Source: Aestuariibius insulae
GTDB taxonomy: Bacteria > Pseudomonadota > Alphaproteobacteria > Rhodobacterales > Rhodobacteraceae
Reading direction: 5' to 3'
Length of the DNA stretch: 64,000 nucleotides
Assembly: GCF_040783535.2 (NCBI RefSeq)
Contig: NZ_JBFONW020000002.1
Location: forward strand, 310,001-374,000
Under the pieces are notes generated by a model that worked only from the letters and a program-made list of their open reading frames with translations, made no database searches and had not been told where the DNA came from. The translations under genes and the position numbers were made by a program. Of this stretch, positions 32,679 to 40,416 are shown piece after piece; positions within the stretch are counted from its first letter, which is position 1; every line of letters starts with the position of its first letter.

Positions 32679-33359
32679 GTGTTTGCCAGATATACGATTT
32701 TCTACACGCCGCCTCCGGGAGATCTGTTCGAGTTCGCGGCCCGCTGGCTGGGATGGGACAGCCGGGCCGGGCGCGCCATGGACCATCTGGATCTGGACGG
32801 GATTGATGTCGCGGGGGTGACCGCGACACCGCGCAAATACGGATTTCACGGCACCGTCAAGGCTCCGTTTCGCATGGTAGACGGACAGAACCGCGCGGCG
32901 CTCGAGGCGGCACTCGAGGGGTTCGCGCGGGATCGTGCGGCGGTGGTGCTGGACGGGCTGGAGCTGAGCGTGGATCACGGATTTCTGGCGCTTCGACCCA
33001 AGACGGAGAGCCGCGAGCTGGCCGCGCTGGCCGCCGATGTCGTGCGGCAGTTCGATCCGTTCCGGGCCCCGCTGACGGATGGCGATATCGCCCGGCGCCG
33101 CAAGGCGGGGCTGAGCCCCCGGCAGGACAAGCAGATGCTCGACTGGGGCTATCCTTACATCTTCGATGATTTCAATTTTCATTTGACGCTCAGTGGTCGT
33201 TTGGCCCCTTCGGAATGTGCGGATTTGCTTCGTCGCGTCGAGCCGCTGATCGCGCCCCATCTGGCGAAGCCCTACCGGATCGGCGCTCTGGCAGTCATGG
33301 GCGAGGCATCGGAGGACGGACTGTTTCATGAGCTGAGCCGGGTCGAGCTGACCGGATAG
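32679..33359 (+). CDS. DUF1045 phosphonate-locus 2H phosphoesterase-like protein
   Basis: A 226-residue protein of the DUF1045 family, regularly found in phosphonate loci. It belongs to the 2H superfamily: two HxT motifs are visible, HGTVKAPF near residue 60 and FHLTLSG near residue 170. The expected N-terminus YTIFYTPPPGDLFEF appears right after a GTG at 32679 that has GGAGGGG six bases before it. The frame stays open upstream through the phnM start, but without a ribosome site. The biochemical role is unknown; hydrolysis of a cyclic phosphate intermediate of ribose phosphonate breakdown would fit. It overlaps phnN tail to tail by 34 bases. Confidence 0.88.
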   Translation: MFARYTIFYTPPPGDLFEFAARWLGWDSRAGRAMDHLDLDGIDVAGVTATPRKYGFHGTVKAPFRMVDGQNRAALEAALEGFARDRAAVVLDGLELSVDHGFLALRPKTESRELAALAADVVRQFDPFRAPLTDGDIARRRKAGLSPRQDKQMLDWGYPYIFDDFNFHLTLSGRLAPSECADLLRRVEPLIAPHLAKPYRIGALAVMGEASEDGLFHELSRVELTG

Positions 33360-33901
33360 AGCTGCTCCAGCGCCATGCGAACCGTCTTGTCCAGCGGCCC
33401 TGAATTGTCGATGAGAACGGCGCCCTCCGGCGGTATCGGTTGGGGCCGGTCCAGGCGACTGGCGACCCCGGCCCAGCTCTCGCGGCCCCGGGCGATCAGC
33501 CGCTCTTCCAGAACGGCGCGACTGGCCGTCAGGGTCAGGATCTCGAGATCCGGAAAGCGAGACCTCGCCTCGCCCAGGACGCCCCGCGAGAGATTGACCA
33601 AAAGATGCGCGCCGCGCGCAAGATCCGCCTCGATCATGCGGGGGACGCCGTAGAAAAGGCCATGCGCGCCCCAGGACAGGGCAAACTCCCCTGCCCGCTC
33701 CATCATGCGGAATGTCTCTTCATCGATGCCGTTGAACCGCTCGCCGCCCGCCTCTTCAGGCCGGGTGATCATGCGGCGAACCAGAGACAGGCGCGGCTCG
33801 GCGCGGCAAAGCGCCTCCATCACAGTGTCCTTGCCCACACCCGATGGGCCCACGACAGCGATCAAGCGTCCGGCGCTCATGGGATGGGGTTCTGGGGTCA
33901 T
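33326..33901 (-). CDS. phnN: Ribose 1,5-bisphosphate phosphokinase
   Basis: A 191-residue guanylate-kinase-fold protein with Walker A VVGPSGVGKDTVM and the substrate-lid region (RRMITRPEEAGGERFNGIDE). PhnN phosphorylates ribose 1,5-bisphosphate to PRPP, the last step by which carbon-phosphorus lyase products rejoin nucleotide metabolism. The start is either ATG 33901 or ATG 33880; both lack a strong ribosome site, and the first overlaps a TCTAGACA element that may be the PhnF operator. It is divergent from phnF. Confidence 0.93.
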   Translation of the reverse strand: MTPEPHPMSAGRLIAVVGPSGVGKDTVMEALCRAEPRLSLVRRMITRPEEAGGERFNGIDEETFRMMERAGEFALSWGAHGLFYGVPRMIEADLARGAHLLVNLSRGVLGEARSRFPDLEILTLTASRAVLEERLIARGRESWAGVASRLDRPQPIPPEGAVLIDNSGPLDKTVRMALEQLYPVSSTRLSS

Positions 33902-33938
33902 CTAGACACATTCCCGAGTTATCTATACAACTAGACAA
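33901..33938. promoter_or_regulatory. Candidate PhnF operator cluster (CTAGACA repeats)
   Basis: Three related elements lie between phnN and phnF: TCTAGACA at 33901-33908, TCTATACA at 33922-33929 and ACTAGACA at 33930-33937. The last two form a tandem pair, CTATACAA then CTAGACAA. TCTAGA-type cores are typical for HutC-subfamily GntR regulators, to which PhnF belongs. The location, over the phnN start and upstream of phnF, fits control of both genes. Confidence 0.5.
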
Positions 33939-33997
33939 ACAATAGATCCATGCGATCTGCCCGTCCATCCTTATCTCGAGACAGGTCTCACAATACC

Positions 33998-34708
33998 ATG
34001 ACCCGAACGCCGATCTGGAAATCGATTGCCGCCGTGCTGATGCAGGAGATCGCGGACGGTCACTACAGATCCGGAGACAAGCTGCCGACCGAAGTGAAAC
34101 TCGCATCCCGGTTCGGGGTGAACCGGCATACGGTGCGCCACGCGCTTAAATCCATGGCGGAGGACGGCCTCGTCCACGCGCGGCGCGGCGCGGGCGTCTT
34201 CGTGGCGCAGGTGCCAACGGAGTATCCGATCGGGCGGCGTATGCGCTTTCACCAGAACCTCGCCGCCGCGGGCCGTATCCCAGCCAAGGAGATTCTGAAC
34301 ATGGAAACGCGCCTCGCCGGCCCGAGCGAGCGTGAAGCGCTGGAGCTGCCCAAAGAGGCCGAGGTCCATGCCTATGAGGGGCTGTCGCTCGCGGACAGCC
34401 AGCCCATCGCGGTCTTTCGCAGCGTCTTTCCAGCGGCGCGCTTTCCCGGTCTTCTTGCCGCGCTCGAAGAGACCCGTTCGGTCACGAGCGCGCTGGCCCG
34501 GCACGGGGTCGAGGATTACACCCGCGCCTCCACCCGGCTGACGGCAACGGCCGCAGATGCCACTCAGGCGCTGCATCTGCGGGTCACCGAGGGCGATCCG
34601 ATCCTCAGAACCGTTGGGATCAACGTCGATCCGGACGGCGTGCCTGTGGAATACGGGCATAGCTGGTTCGCCGGAGACCGCGTGACGCTGACGATCGATG
34701 ATCTGTAA
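33998..34708 (+). CDS. phnF: GntR/HutC-family regulator of phosphonate metabolism
   Basis: A 236-residue GntR protein: winged helix at residues about 5-72 (IWKSIAAVLMQEIADGHYRS, LPTEVKLASRFGVNRHTVRH) and a UTRA ligand-binding domain (about 90-230). The start ATG 33998 matches the usual short leader of the family. It is divergent from phnN with CTAGACA-type elements between. PhnF proteins repress phosphonate or phosphate-uptake genes. About 200 bases without a supported gene follow. Confidence 0.9.
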   Translation: MTRTPIWKSIAAVLMQEIADGHYRSGDKLPTEVKLASRFGVNRHTVRHALKSMAEDGLVHARRGAGVFVAQVPTEYPIGRRMRFHQNLAAAGRIPAKEILNMETRLAGPSEREALELPKEAEVHAYEGLSLADSQPIAVFRSVFPAARFPGLLAALEETRSVTSALARHGVEDYTRASTRLTATAADATQALHLRVTEGDPILRTVGINVDPDGVPVEYGHSWFAGDRVTLTIDDL

Positions 34709-34912
34709 CGATCCGTGAGTTGCGCCTTCCCCGGATGGCGCGGATCTTCTGCGCACCGGCCAGTTCGAGCGCGCCGAAATCGCGGTTGAGGGCGGCAAAG
34801 TTCGGCTGACCCCGGATCGACCTATTGCCCCAGCGGCAGGCAGGCAGTATCGGCAAGGACGGATACGGGAGAGGCGACCGGTATCCATCATCTGGCCATC
34901 TGGGGAGGGGTC

Positions 34913-35305
34913 ATGCTGCGCCACGCGCCGCGCTATCTGTTCATTGCCGTGCGGACCGCGATCCTTGCCGGGCTCGCGGCTCTTGTTGCGTGGCCGCAAA
35001 CAGCCGAGGCGCGCAAACTGCTCTGCCATGGCTCGGATCCTGGCTTCAGCCTGACGATCGAGAACGGAAGCGAGGTCGCCTTCGATTATCTGGGCGACGG
35101 CACCTTCACGTTGGATCCGCCACTTCCCCCGGTGGCGACGCGGTCCGATCACAGCCTGATCACCGCCAGATCCGCCTTCGATGTGACGATCGAGACCCGG
35201 CGCTGCCGCACGCTAAGCGCGACACTGCCGGTCCGGCTCGAGGTGCGGGTGCCGACGATGGACGGGCCGATGTCGATGCCGGCCTGCTGCCTCTGGTCCG
35301 ACTGA
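34913..35305 (+). CDS. Secreted protein of unknown function
   Basis: A 130-residue protein with an N-terminal signal peptide (hydrophobic AILAGLAALVAW, cleavage likely after TAEA), then a compact mature domain of about 95 residues with cysteines at KLLCHGSD, ETRRCRT and the terminal MPACCLW. The pattern of short beta strands and paired cysteines suggests a small periplasmic beta-barrel or lipocalin-like fold, but I do not recognise the family. GGGGAGGGG precedes the ATG. The next gene begins ten bases after its stop and may be co-transcribed. Confidence 0.7.
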   Translation: MLRHAPRYLFIAVRTAILAGLAALVAWPQTAEARKLLCHGSDPGFSLTIENGSEVAFDYLGDGTFTLDPPLPPVATRSDHSLITARSAFDVTIETRRCRTLSATLPVRLEVRVPTMDGPMSMPACCLWSD

Positions 35306-35315
35306 CCGCGCGGCC

Positions 35316-36197
35316 ATGTCCCCGACGATCAAAGCGGCGTTCTGGATGGTCGGCGCCATCCTGTCCTTCACGACGATGGCCATTGCCGGACGGCAGCTGG
35401 GCGGGATTCTCGATACGTTCGAAATCATGCTCTACAGAAGCCTGACGGGTCTGCCGATCGTCCTTGTCATCGCAACCCTCACAGGATCCATCGCGACGGT
35501 CGGCACCTCCAAGGCGGGGGCGCATCTGGTGCGGAACGTCTTTCACTTCACCGGCCAGAACCTTTGGTTCGCGGCCATCGCCCTGATCCCGCTCGCGCAG
35601 GTCTTTGCGCTGGAATTCACCTCGCCGATCTGGGCGATGCTGCTGACGCCGCTGATCTTGCGCGAACGCCTCACCGCGATGAACCTGCTGGCGGGCGCCA
35701 TCGGCTTTGCCGGGATCCTGCTGGTCACGCGCCCGTCTGCCAGCACTCTCGATATCGGAACGCTCGCAGCCGCGGGTGCGGCGATCTTTTTCGCGATCAC
35801 CAACCTTTTGACGCGCAAGCTGACGCGGACCCAAAGCCTGACCGAGATCCTGGTTTACCTGACTGCAACGCAGGTCGTCTTTGGCCTGGTCTGCGCGGGC
35901 TATGACGGGGACATCGCCCTGCCGGATCTGCAAACCGGACCCTGGTTGGTCCTGATCGGGATCGCGGGTCTATGCGCGCATCTATGCCTGACGACAGCCC
36001 TGACGCTCGCCCTCGCAACCATCGTAATGCCGATGGATTTCGCCCGGCTTCCGCTGATCGCCGTCGTGGGTTGGGCCGTCTATGGCGAAGCGCTCGAGCT
36101 GGCCGTCCTCGCCGGCGCCGCCATCATCATATGTGCGAATTTGCTCAATCTGAGGGCGAGCGCCGGAAATCGGGCGGGTAATATTGCTAAAATGTGA
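35316..36197 (+). CDS. EamA/DMT-family transporter
   Basis: A 293-residue protein with ten hydrophobic helices arranged as two EamA repeats (FVLxx-type starts: AAFWMVGAILSFTTMAIAG and GTLAAAGAAIFFAITNLLTR). PIWAMLLTPLILRERL is the conserved helix-4/5 turn with the ERL motif found in each repeat. DMT transporters export metabolites or amino acids across the inner membrane; the substrate is not evident. Ten bases after the small secreted protein gene, with no strong ribosome site of its own. Confidence 0.9.
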   Translation: MSPTIKAAFWMVGAILSFTTMAIAGRQLGGILDTFEIMLYRSLTGLPIVLVIATLTGSIATVGTSKAGAHLVRNVFHFTGQNLWFAAIALIPLAQVFALEFTSPIWAMLLTPLILRERLTAMNLLAGAIGFAGILLVTRPSASTLDIGTLAAAGAAIFFAITNLLTRKLTRTQSLTEILVYLTATQVVFGLVCAGYDGDIALPDLQTGPWLVLIGIAGLCAHLCLTTALTLALATIVMPMDFARLPLIAVVGWAVYGEALELAVLAGAAIIICANLLNLRASAGNRAGNIAKM

Positions 36198-36235
36198 CAG
36201 GGCTTTCGGGTAATAAGCGTGACTTGGCGTCACAA

Positions 36236-36265
36236 TTGACCGTTAAAATGCCGCATCCCTATGGT
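36236..36265 (+). promoter_or_regulatory. Sigma-70-like promoter of the FadL porin gene
   Basis: TTGACC at 36236-36241 and TATGGT at 36260-36265 are spaced by 18 bases and lie about 40 bases before the porin ATG, in an intergenic gap of 109 bases. Spacing and the -35 box are good, the -10 box is moderate. Confidence 0.55.
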
Positions 36266-36306
36266 GGTGCTCAATCGCAGGGCACTTTCAGGACAGGGAC
36301 ACCCAC

Positions 36307-37545
36307 ATGAAACGAGTATTCACGGTCGGCGCAGCACTCATGATGACGGCCTCCGCCGTCAGTGCGGCAGGGATCGAGCGCAACCGCCTTTCCTATTCGA
36401 CAATGTACGAGCCGGGTGACTATCTCGAACTGCAGTGGTCCACGGTGTCCACCGATGTAACCGGTGATTATGACGATGATCTCGCCGCTCTTGGCGGATC
36501 CGATAGCACGGGCGATATGTCGAACGACTACTTCTCTGTCGGTCTGGCCTACAAGAACCAGTTGAACGATCAGCTAAGCCTTGGCTTCTTCCTGAACCGG
36601 CCCTACGGCGCGGACGCGCAGTATTCGCAAGGCGTCTACACCGGCCTCGAGGCAGAGTGGAAAAGCCGTCAGGCCGCCGTTCTGCTGCGCTATGCTCTGA
36701 ATTCGAATTTCTCGGTCTATGGCGGCCTGCGTTACGTCGAATCCCAGCCTGACATCATGATCCCAGACATCCTCGTCCGCGGCGCTGCCGGAAACCGCGC
36801 GCAAGAACTGCAGGCCGAGGCTCAGGCCGCTGCGGCGGCGGGCGATCTCGCCACAGCGCAGGAGCTTGGAGCGGAGGCGACCCGCCTTGGCGGAACGGCC
36901 CTGAGCCCCACGGACGTCACTTACACGGCCAGAACCGAGCGTGACGGAGCGGTCGGCTATGTCGCAGGCGTCGCCTACGAACGCCCGGAGATCGCACTTC
37001 GTGTCGCGCTGACTTACGAATCCAGCCTTGAATACGAATTCGACACCAAAGAAGTTTTCGCCGGTCGTCCTGATCTGAGCGACGACGATACCACGACCGA
37101 GATCGAGATGCCGCAAACCATCGCTCTCGATTTCCAGACCGGCATTGCACAGGACACGCTGCTGTTCGGCACGATCCGCTGGTCGGAATGGTCCGTTTGG
37201 GAAGTCCAGCCCGACGCCTATCTCAACGCGACCGGTGGCCGCGTCACGGGCATCGATGACGATGCGATGGAATATACGCTCGGTGTCGGTCGCAGATTGA
37301 CCGAGGACTTCTCGGCCTTTGTCCGCGTGAAACATGAGCCCGGCAATGGCGAGGAAGCTTCCCGCCTTGCCCCGACGGATGGTCTGACGAGCGTTGGCTT
37401 CGGCGGCACATATAACTACGAGGATATCAAGCTCACGGGTGGTGTCGAATTCGTCAATCTTGGCGATGCGGAAGACAGCTCCAATACCGATTTCTCGGAC
37501 AACTCCGCCGTAGCGGTCGGCCTGAATATCGGCTTCCGCTTCTAA
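36307..37545 (+). CDS. OmpP1/FadL-family outer-membrane transport porin
   Basis: A 412-residue outer-membrane beta-barrel with a signal peptide (FTVGAALMMTASAVSAAG) and the mature N-terminal IERNRLSYSTMYEPGDYLEL typical of the alphaproteobacterial FadL group. Strand after strand of alternating residues follows, ending in a terminal aromatic (IGFRF). A central segment of Ala/Glu-rich helix (about residues 160-200) interrupts the barrel, unusual and perhaps a surface loop. FadL proteins pass hydrophobic compounds such as fatty acids through a lateral opening. It has its own promoter and terminator, so it is a single-gene unit. Confidence 0.9.
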   Translation: MKRVFTVGAALMMTASAVSAAGIERNRLSYSTMYEPGDYLELQWSTVSTDVTGDYDDDLAALGGSDSTGDMSNDYFSVGLAYKNQLNDQLSLGFFLNRPYGADAQYSQGVYTGLEAEWKSRQAAVLLRYALNSNFSVYGGLRYVESQPDIMIPDILVRGAAGNRAQELQAEAQAAAAAGDLATAQELGAEATRLGGTALSPTDVTYTARTERDGAVGYVAGVAYERPEIALRVALTYESSLEYEFDTKEVFAGRPDLSDDDTTTEIEMPQTIALDFQTGIAQDTLLFGTIRWSEWSVWEVQPDAYLNATGGRVTGIDDDAMEYTLGVGRRLTEDFSAFVRVKHEPGNGEEASRLAPTDGLTSVGFGGTYNYEDIKLTGGVEFVNLGDAEDSSNTDFSDNSAVAVGLNIGFRF

Positions 37546-37565
37546 GCCGTCTTGCGAACGAACAG

Positions 37566-37598
37566 ACGGGCAGCCCTTTTTTAGGGGCCGCCCGTTTT
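37566..37598 (+). terminator. Rho-independent terminator after the FadL porin gene
   Basis: ACGGGC-A-GCCC pairs with GGGC-C-GCCCGT around a T-rich loop and is followed by TTTT, 20 bases past the stop. Confidence 0.88.
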
Positions 37599-37650
37599 CA
37601 TGCGCATGTTTCGGATCGCTCTCGGCCCGCCTGCCCCGTAGGCTGCGGGC

Positions 37651-38580
37651 ATGACCGACCAAAAGACCCTCTCCACCGGCGCCTGGATCCAGCTTGCCTT
37701 GCTCGCCCTGATCTGGGGCGGCTCGTTCCTGTCGATCCGTATCGCGCTTGATGAGGTCGGTCCGCTGACCTCCGTCGCCCACCGGACCTTCTGGGCTATG
37801 CTGGTCCTCTGGATCTACATCGCACTGCGCCGCGACGCCCTGCCCCGCGACCCACGGATCTGGGGCGCCTTCTTCGTCATGGGACTACTCAATAACGTGA
37901 TCCCGTTCGGCCTGATGGCCTGGGGACAGCTCCATATCGAAACCGGCCTGACCTCGATCCTCAACGCCTCGACCGCGATCTTCGGCGTGCTCGCGGCTGC
38001 TATCGCCTTCCGGGACGAGCGACTGACGCCGCGCCGCGCCCTCGGCGTGACCATCGGCTTTCTCGGTGTCGCGACCGCCATCGGTCTGGGCAACCTAGTG
38101 AATTTCGACATCCGCTCGCTCGCGCAGCTGGCCATCATCGGCGGCACGATCAGCTACGCCGCCGCCAGCGTCTGGGCGCGCCTGACCCTTTCCGGCTTGC
38201 GCCCCGAGGTCGCCGCCGCCGGGATGCTCACCGGATCGACGCTCGTGACCCTGCCCGCGGCATGGCTGGTCGAGGGTCCCATCTCCCTCGCGCTCCAGCC
38301 GGACACATGGACCGCCATCGCCTATTACGCCGTCATCGCCACCGCAGGCGCCTATCTCCTTTACTACCGCATCCTCAGCTCAGCAGGCAGCGGTAACCTG
38401 CTGCTCTGCACCCTCCTGATCGCGCCCGTCGCCATCACCCTCGGCGCCATCGTGCGCGACGAAACCCTCCCGCCGCAAGCCTATCTCGGCTTCGCCCTCC
38501 TCGCCCTCGGCCTTCTGATCCTCGACGGGCGCCTGTTCCGCAAACGCCCCACAGCCCGCCCAAGACCCGGAGCCTATTGA
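37651..38580 (+). CDS. EamA/DMT-family transporter (second)
   Basis: A 309-residue protein with two EamA repeats and ten helices. IQLALLALIWGGSFLSIRIAL is the standard first helix of the family, TSILNASTAIFGVLAAAIAF plus FRDERLTPRRALG the helix 4/5 region of repeat one, and GAYLLYYRILSSAGSGNLLL that of repeat two. Probably an exporter of small metabolites; substrate unknown. It is unlike the other DMT gene at 35316 in sequence. It is followed 31 bases later by the ATPase gene. Confidence 0.91.
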   Translation: MTDQKTLSTGAWIQLALLALIWGGSFLSIRIALDEVGPLTSVAHRTFWAMLVLWIYIALRRDALPRDPRIWGAFFVMGLLNNVIPFGLMAWGQLHIETGLTSILNASTAIFGVLAAAIAFRDERLTPRRALGVTIGFLGVATAIGLGNLVNFDIRSLAQLAIIGGTISYAAASVWARLTLSGLRPEVAAAGMLTGSTLVTLPAAWLVEGPISLALQPDTWTAIAYYAVIATAGAYLLYYRILSSAGSGNLLLCTLLIAPVAITLGAIVRDETLPPQAYLGFALLALGLLILDGRLFRKRPTARPRPGAY

Positions 38581-38611
38581 CAAAACCGCCCTCTCTCGCG
38601 CTAACCGGGAC

Positions 38612-39475
38612 ATGCTCTACGACACCGCACAGGCCTGGCACGACGCCCCGCAAAAGCGTATCCTGCTCTTCGGGATGTCGGGCCTCGGCAAGACCCACAT
38701 CTCGGACATGCTCCGCCGCACGGGGAAGTGGTTCCACTACTCCGTCGACTACCGCATCGGCACCCGCTACCTGGGCGAGCGCATCGCCGACAACGCCAAG
38801 GCGCATGCGATGCAGGTCCCCTTCCTGGCCGAGCTACTGCGCACGGACTCGATCTACATCGCCTCCAACATCACCTTCTCGAACCTCGCCCCCCTTTCCG
38901 CCTGGCTGGGCAAACCGGGCGATCCGGCCAAGGGCGGGCTAGACTGGGACGAATACCGCCGCCGCCAGAACGCTCACCGCGAAGCCGAGATCGCAGCGCT
39001 CCTCGACACCGTCCCCTTCATCGACCGCGCCGAGCAGCTTTACGGCTACCCCCATTTCGTCTGCGATAGCGGAGGCTCCATCTGCGAGGTCGTCGACCCG
39101 GCGGACCCCGCCGATCCCGTGATGACCGCGCTCAGCGCCCACATGCTCCCCGTCTGGATCAAGGGCAGCGACGCCCATACCGAAGAGCTGATCACCCGCT
39201 TCGACGCCGCCCCCAAACCGATCTACTACCGCCCGCACGAACTCGAAGCCTCCTGGCGCACCTATCTGGCCGAAACCGGAGCCCGCGAGGCCACCGTCGA
39301 CCCCGACGCGTTCATCCGTTGGGCCTATGCCCGCGTCATCAAAGACCGCCAGCCCCGCTACGAGGCCATGGCGAAATGGGGCGTGACGGTCAGCGCGGAT
39401 GACGTGGCGCGGGTGCGGGGGCCGGAGGATTTGGAGGAGTTGGTGTCGGGGGCGATTGTAAGGCGGGAGCTTTGA
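38612..39475 (+). CDS. P-loop ATPase of unknown function
   Basis: A 287-residue protein with a Walker A motif near the N-terminus (LLFGMSGLGKTHISDML) but no other strong family match. SIYIASNITFSNLAPLSAWL and HFVCDSGGSICEVVD are likely nucleotide or substrate contacts. The size and the short P-loop start suggest a kinase-like P-loop fold. I recall similar proteins annotated only as ATPases in Roseobacter-group genomes; no function is known to me. No clear ribosome site; it follows the DMT gene closely and may be translated from the same mRNA. Confidence 0.75.
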   Translation: MLYDTAQAWHDAPQKRILLFGMSGLGKTHISDMLRRTGKWFHYSVDYRIGTRYLGERIADNAKAHAMQVPFLAELLRTDSIYIASNITFSNLAPLSAWLGKPGDPAKGGLDWDEYRRRQNAHREAEIAALLDTVPFIDRAEQLYGYPHFVCDSGGSICEVVDPADPADPVMTALSAHMLPVWIKGSDAHTEELITRFDAAPKPIYYRPHELEASWRTYLAETGAREATVDPDAFIRWAYARVIKDRQPRYEAMAKWGVTVSADDVARVRGPEDLEELVSGAIVRREL

Positions 39476-39509
39476 TGACTGATCGCCTATTGTGCTTGAG
39501 AGGAAAAGT

Positions 39510-40301
39510 ATGAGTTCGGTCTTCGAAGAACGCTTTGTGATATTCATAGACATACTCGGTTTTGCTGACATGATTTCTGAAGCAAAACGTTCTCCCGCTG
39601 GAGAAATGGCGGAGCGTGTTGATAAAGCTTTGACTAGAATTGAAAATATGGGTTTGCATGGTCCGGATCGTGTGTGCCCCGAACCAAGCATAGACGGATA
39701 TCACAGTCATATCTTCTCGGATTGCATCGTAATTTCTGTTTCTCCTGAGCCATCTGCTGTTTCAAAGCTAACAATCGAGCTGGCTAAGCTGACACTTAGC
39801 CTAATGGAAATTGGGGTTTGGATACGAGGCGGAATGTCTCATGGTCAGATTTCAAGAAAAAAAACGGCACCTTGGGGACCCGCGATTGTCGAGGCGTATG
39901 AGGTTGAGAGTAAGCTCGCGGTTTTTCCAAGGATCGCGCTGAGCGAAAGCGCTGTTCAATTTTTTGATCAGAGTGCGGAAAGCAGCAAGGAAGATAGATT
40001 CCTTATTCGTGATAGCGATGGTGTTTGGTCACTCGCTCCCTTCATCTGGGCCGCGCATGATTCGAAAACGGAAAGACCTTTCCTTACAGAGGTTCGCGCA
40101 AAGAATATTAAAGAGAAACTAGAAGAGGCACACCGTAGAATTGTTGATAAACCTGCTGTCTTCCGAAAAATTGACTGGCTTATCGAGAAGTGGGACTGGC
40201 ACCTCAAGCCTGAAGGTGGCGTACCGGCCTTTGATTGTAGAACTGAAATTGGAAAGAAGCATGATCTTGTTAGGATCTTCAATGAGGCTCTTGATGACTA
40301 A
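39510..40301 (+). CDS. Solitary class III nucleotide-cyclase-like protein
   Basis: A 263-residue protein with the pattern of stand-alone class III nucleotidyl cyclase domains. Asp14 in VIFIDILGF and Asp71 in FSDCIVIS are at the two metal-binding positions, and WIRGGMSHG (Arg106) plus WGPAIVEAYEVESKLAVFPRI close the domain. The gene is clearly richer in A and T than its neighbours, which suggests acquisition. ATG 39510 follows AGGA. Related enzymes include the PycC pyrimidine cyclases of Pycsar defence, but no effector gene is next to it: metA lies 115 bases downstream. The product nucleotide and role are unknown. Confidence 0.72.
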   Translation: MSSVFEERFVIFIDILGFADMISEAKRSPAGEMAERVDKALTRIENMGLHGPDRVCPEPSIDGYHSHIFSDCIVISVSPEPSAVSKLTIELAKLTLSLMEIGVWIRGGMSHGQISRKKTAPWGPAIVEAYEVESKLAVFPRIALSESAVQFFDQSAESSKEDRFLIRDSDGVWSLAPFIWAAHDSKTERPFLTEVRAKNIKEKLEEAHRRIVDKPAVFRKIDWLIEKWDWHLKPEGGVPAFDCRTEIGKKHDLVRIFNEALDD

Positions 40302-40416
40302 CAGTCATGCAACTTGCTAACTACAGCAAATCTTCCAATCTTCTGCCGCTTCCCCCCACCTTGAGCATCCCCCCCATCCCGCCTATCTCGGACGTTCCGA
40401 CCACCGGAGACGTTCC

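Noticed and set aside
34620..34856. A 78-codon minus-strand frame between phnF and the secreted protein
   Set aside because: It extends into the end of phnF, shows no recognisable domain and lacks a ribosome site.
39510..40301. Complete Pycsar defence system
   Set aside because: A second gene encoding a membrane or TIR effector is required; neither neighbour qualifies.
40302..40416. SAM-II riboswitch in the metA leader
   Set aside because: I looked for the conserved pseudoknot arms and loops but could not align them; the leader is C-rich and appears unstructured.
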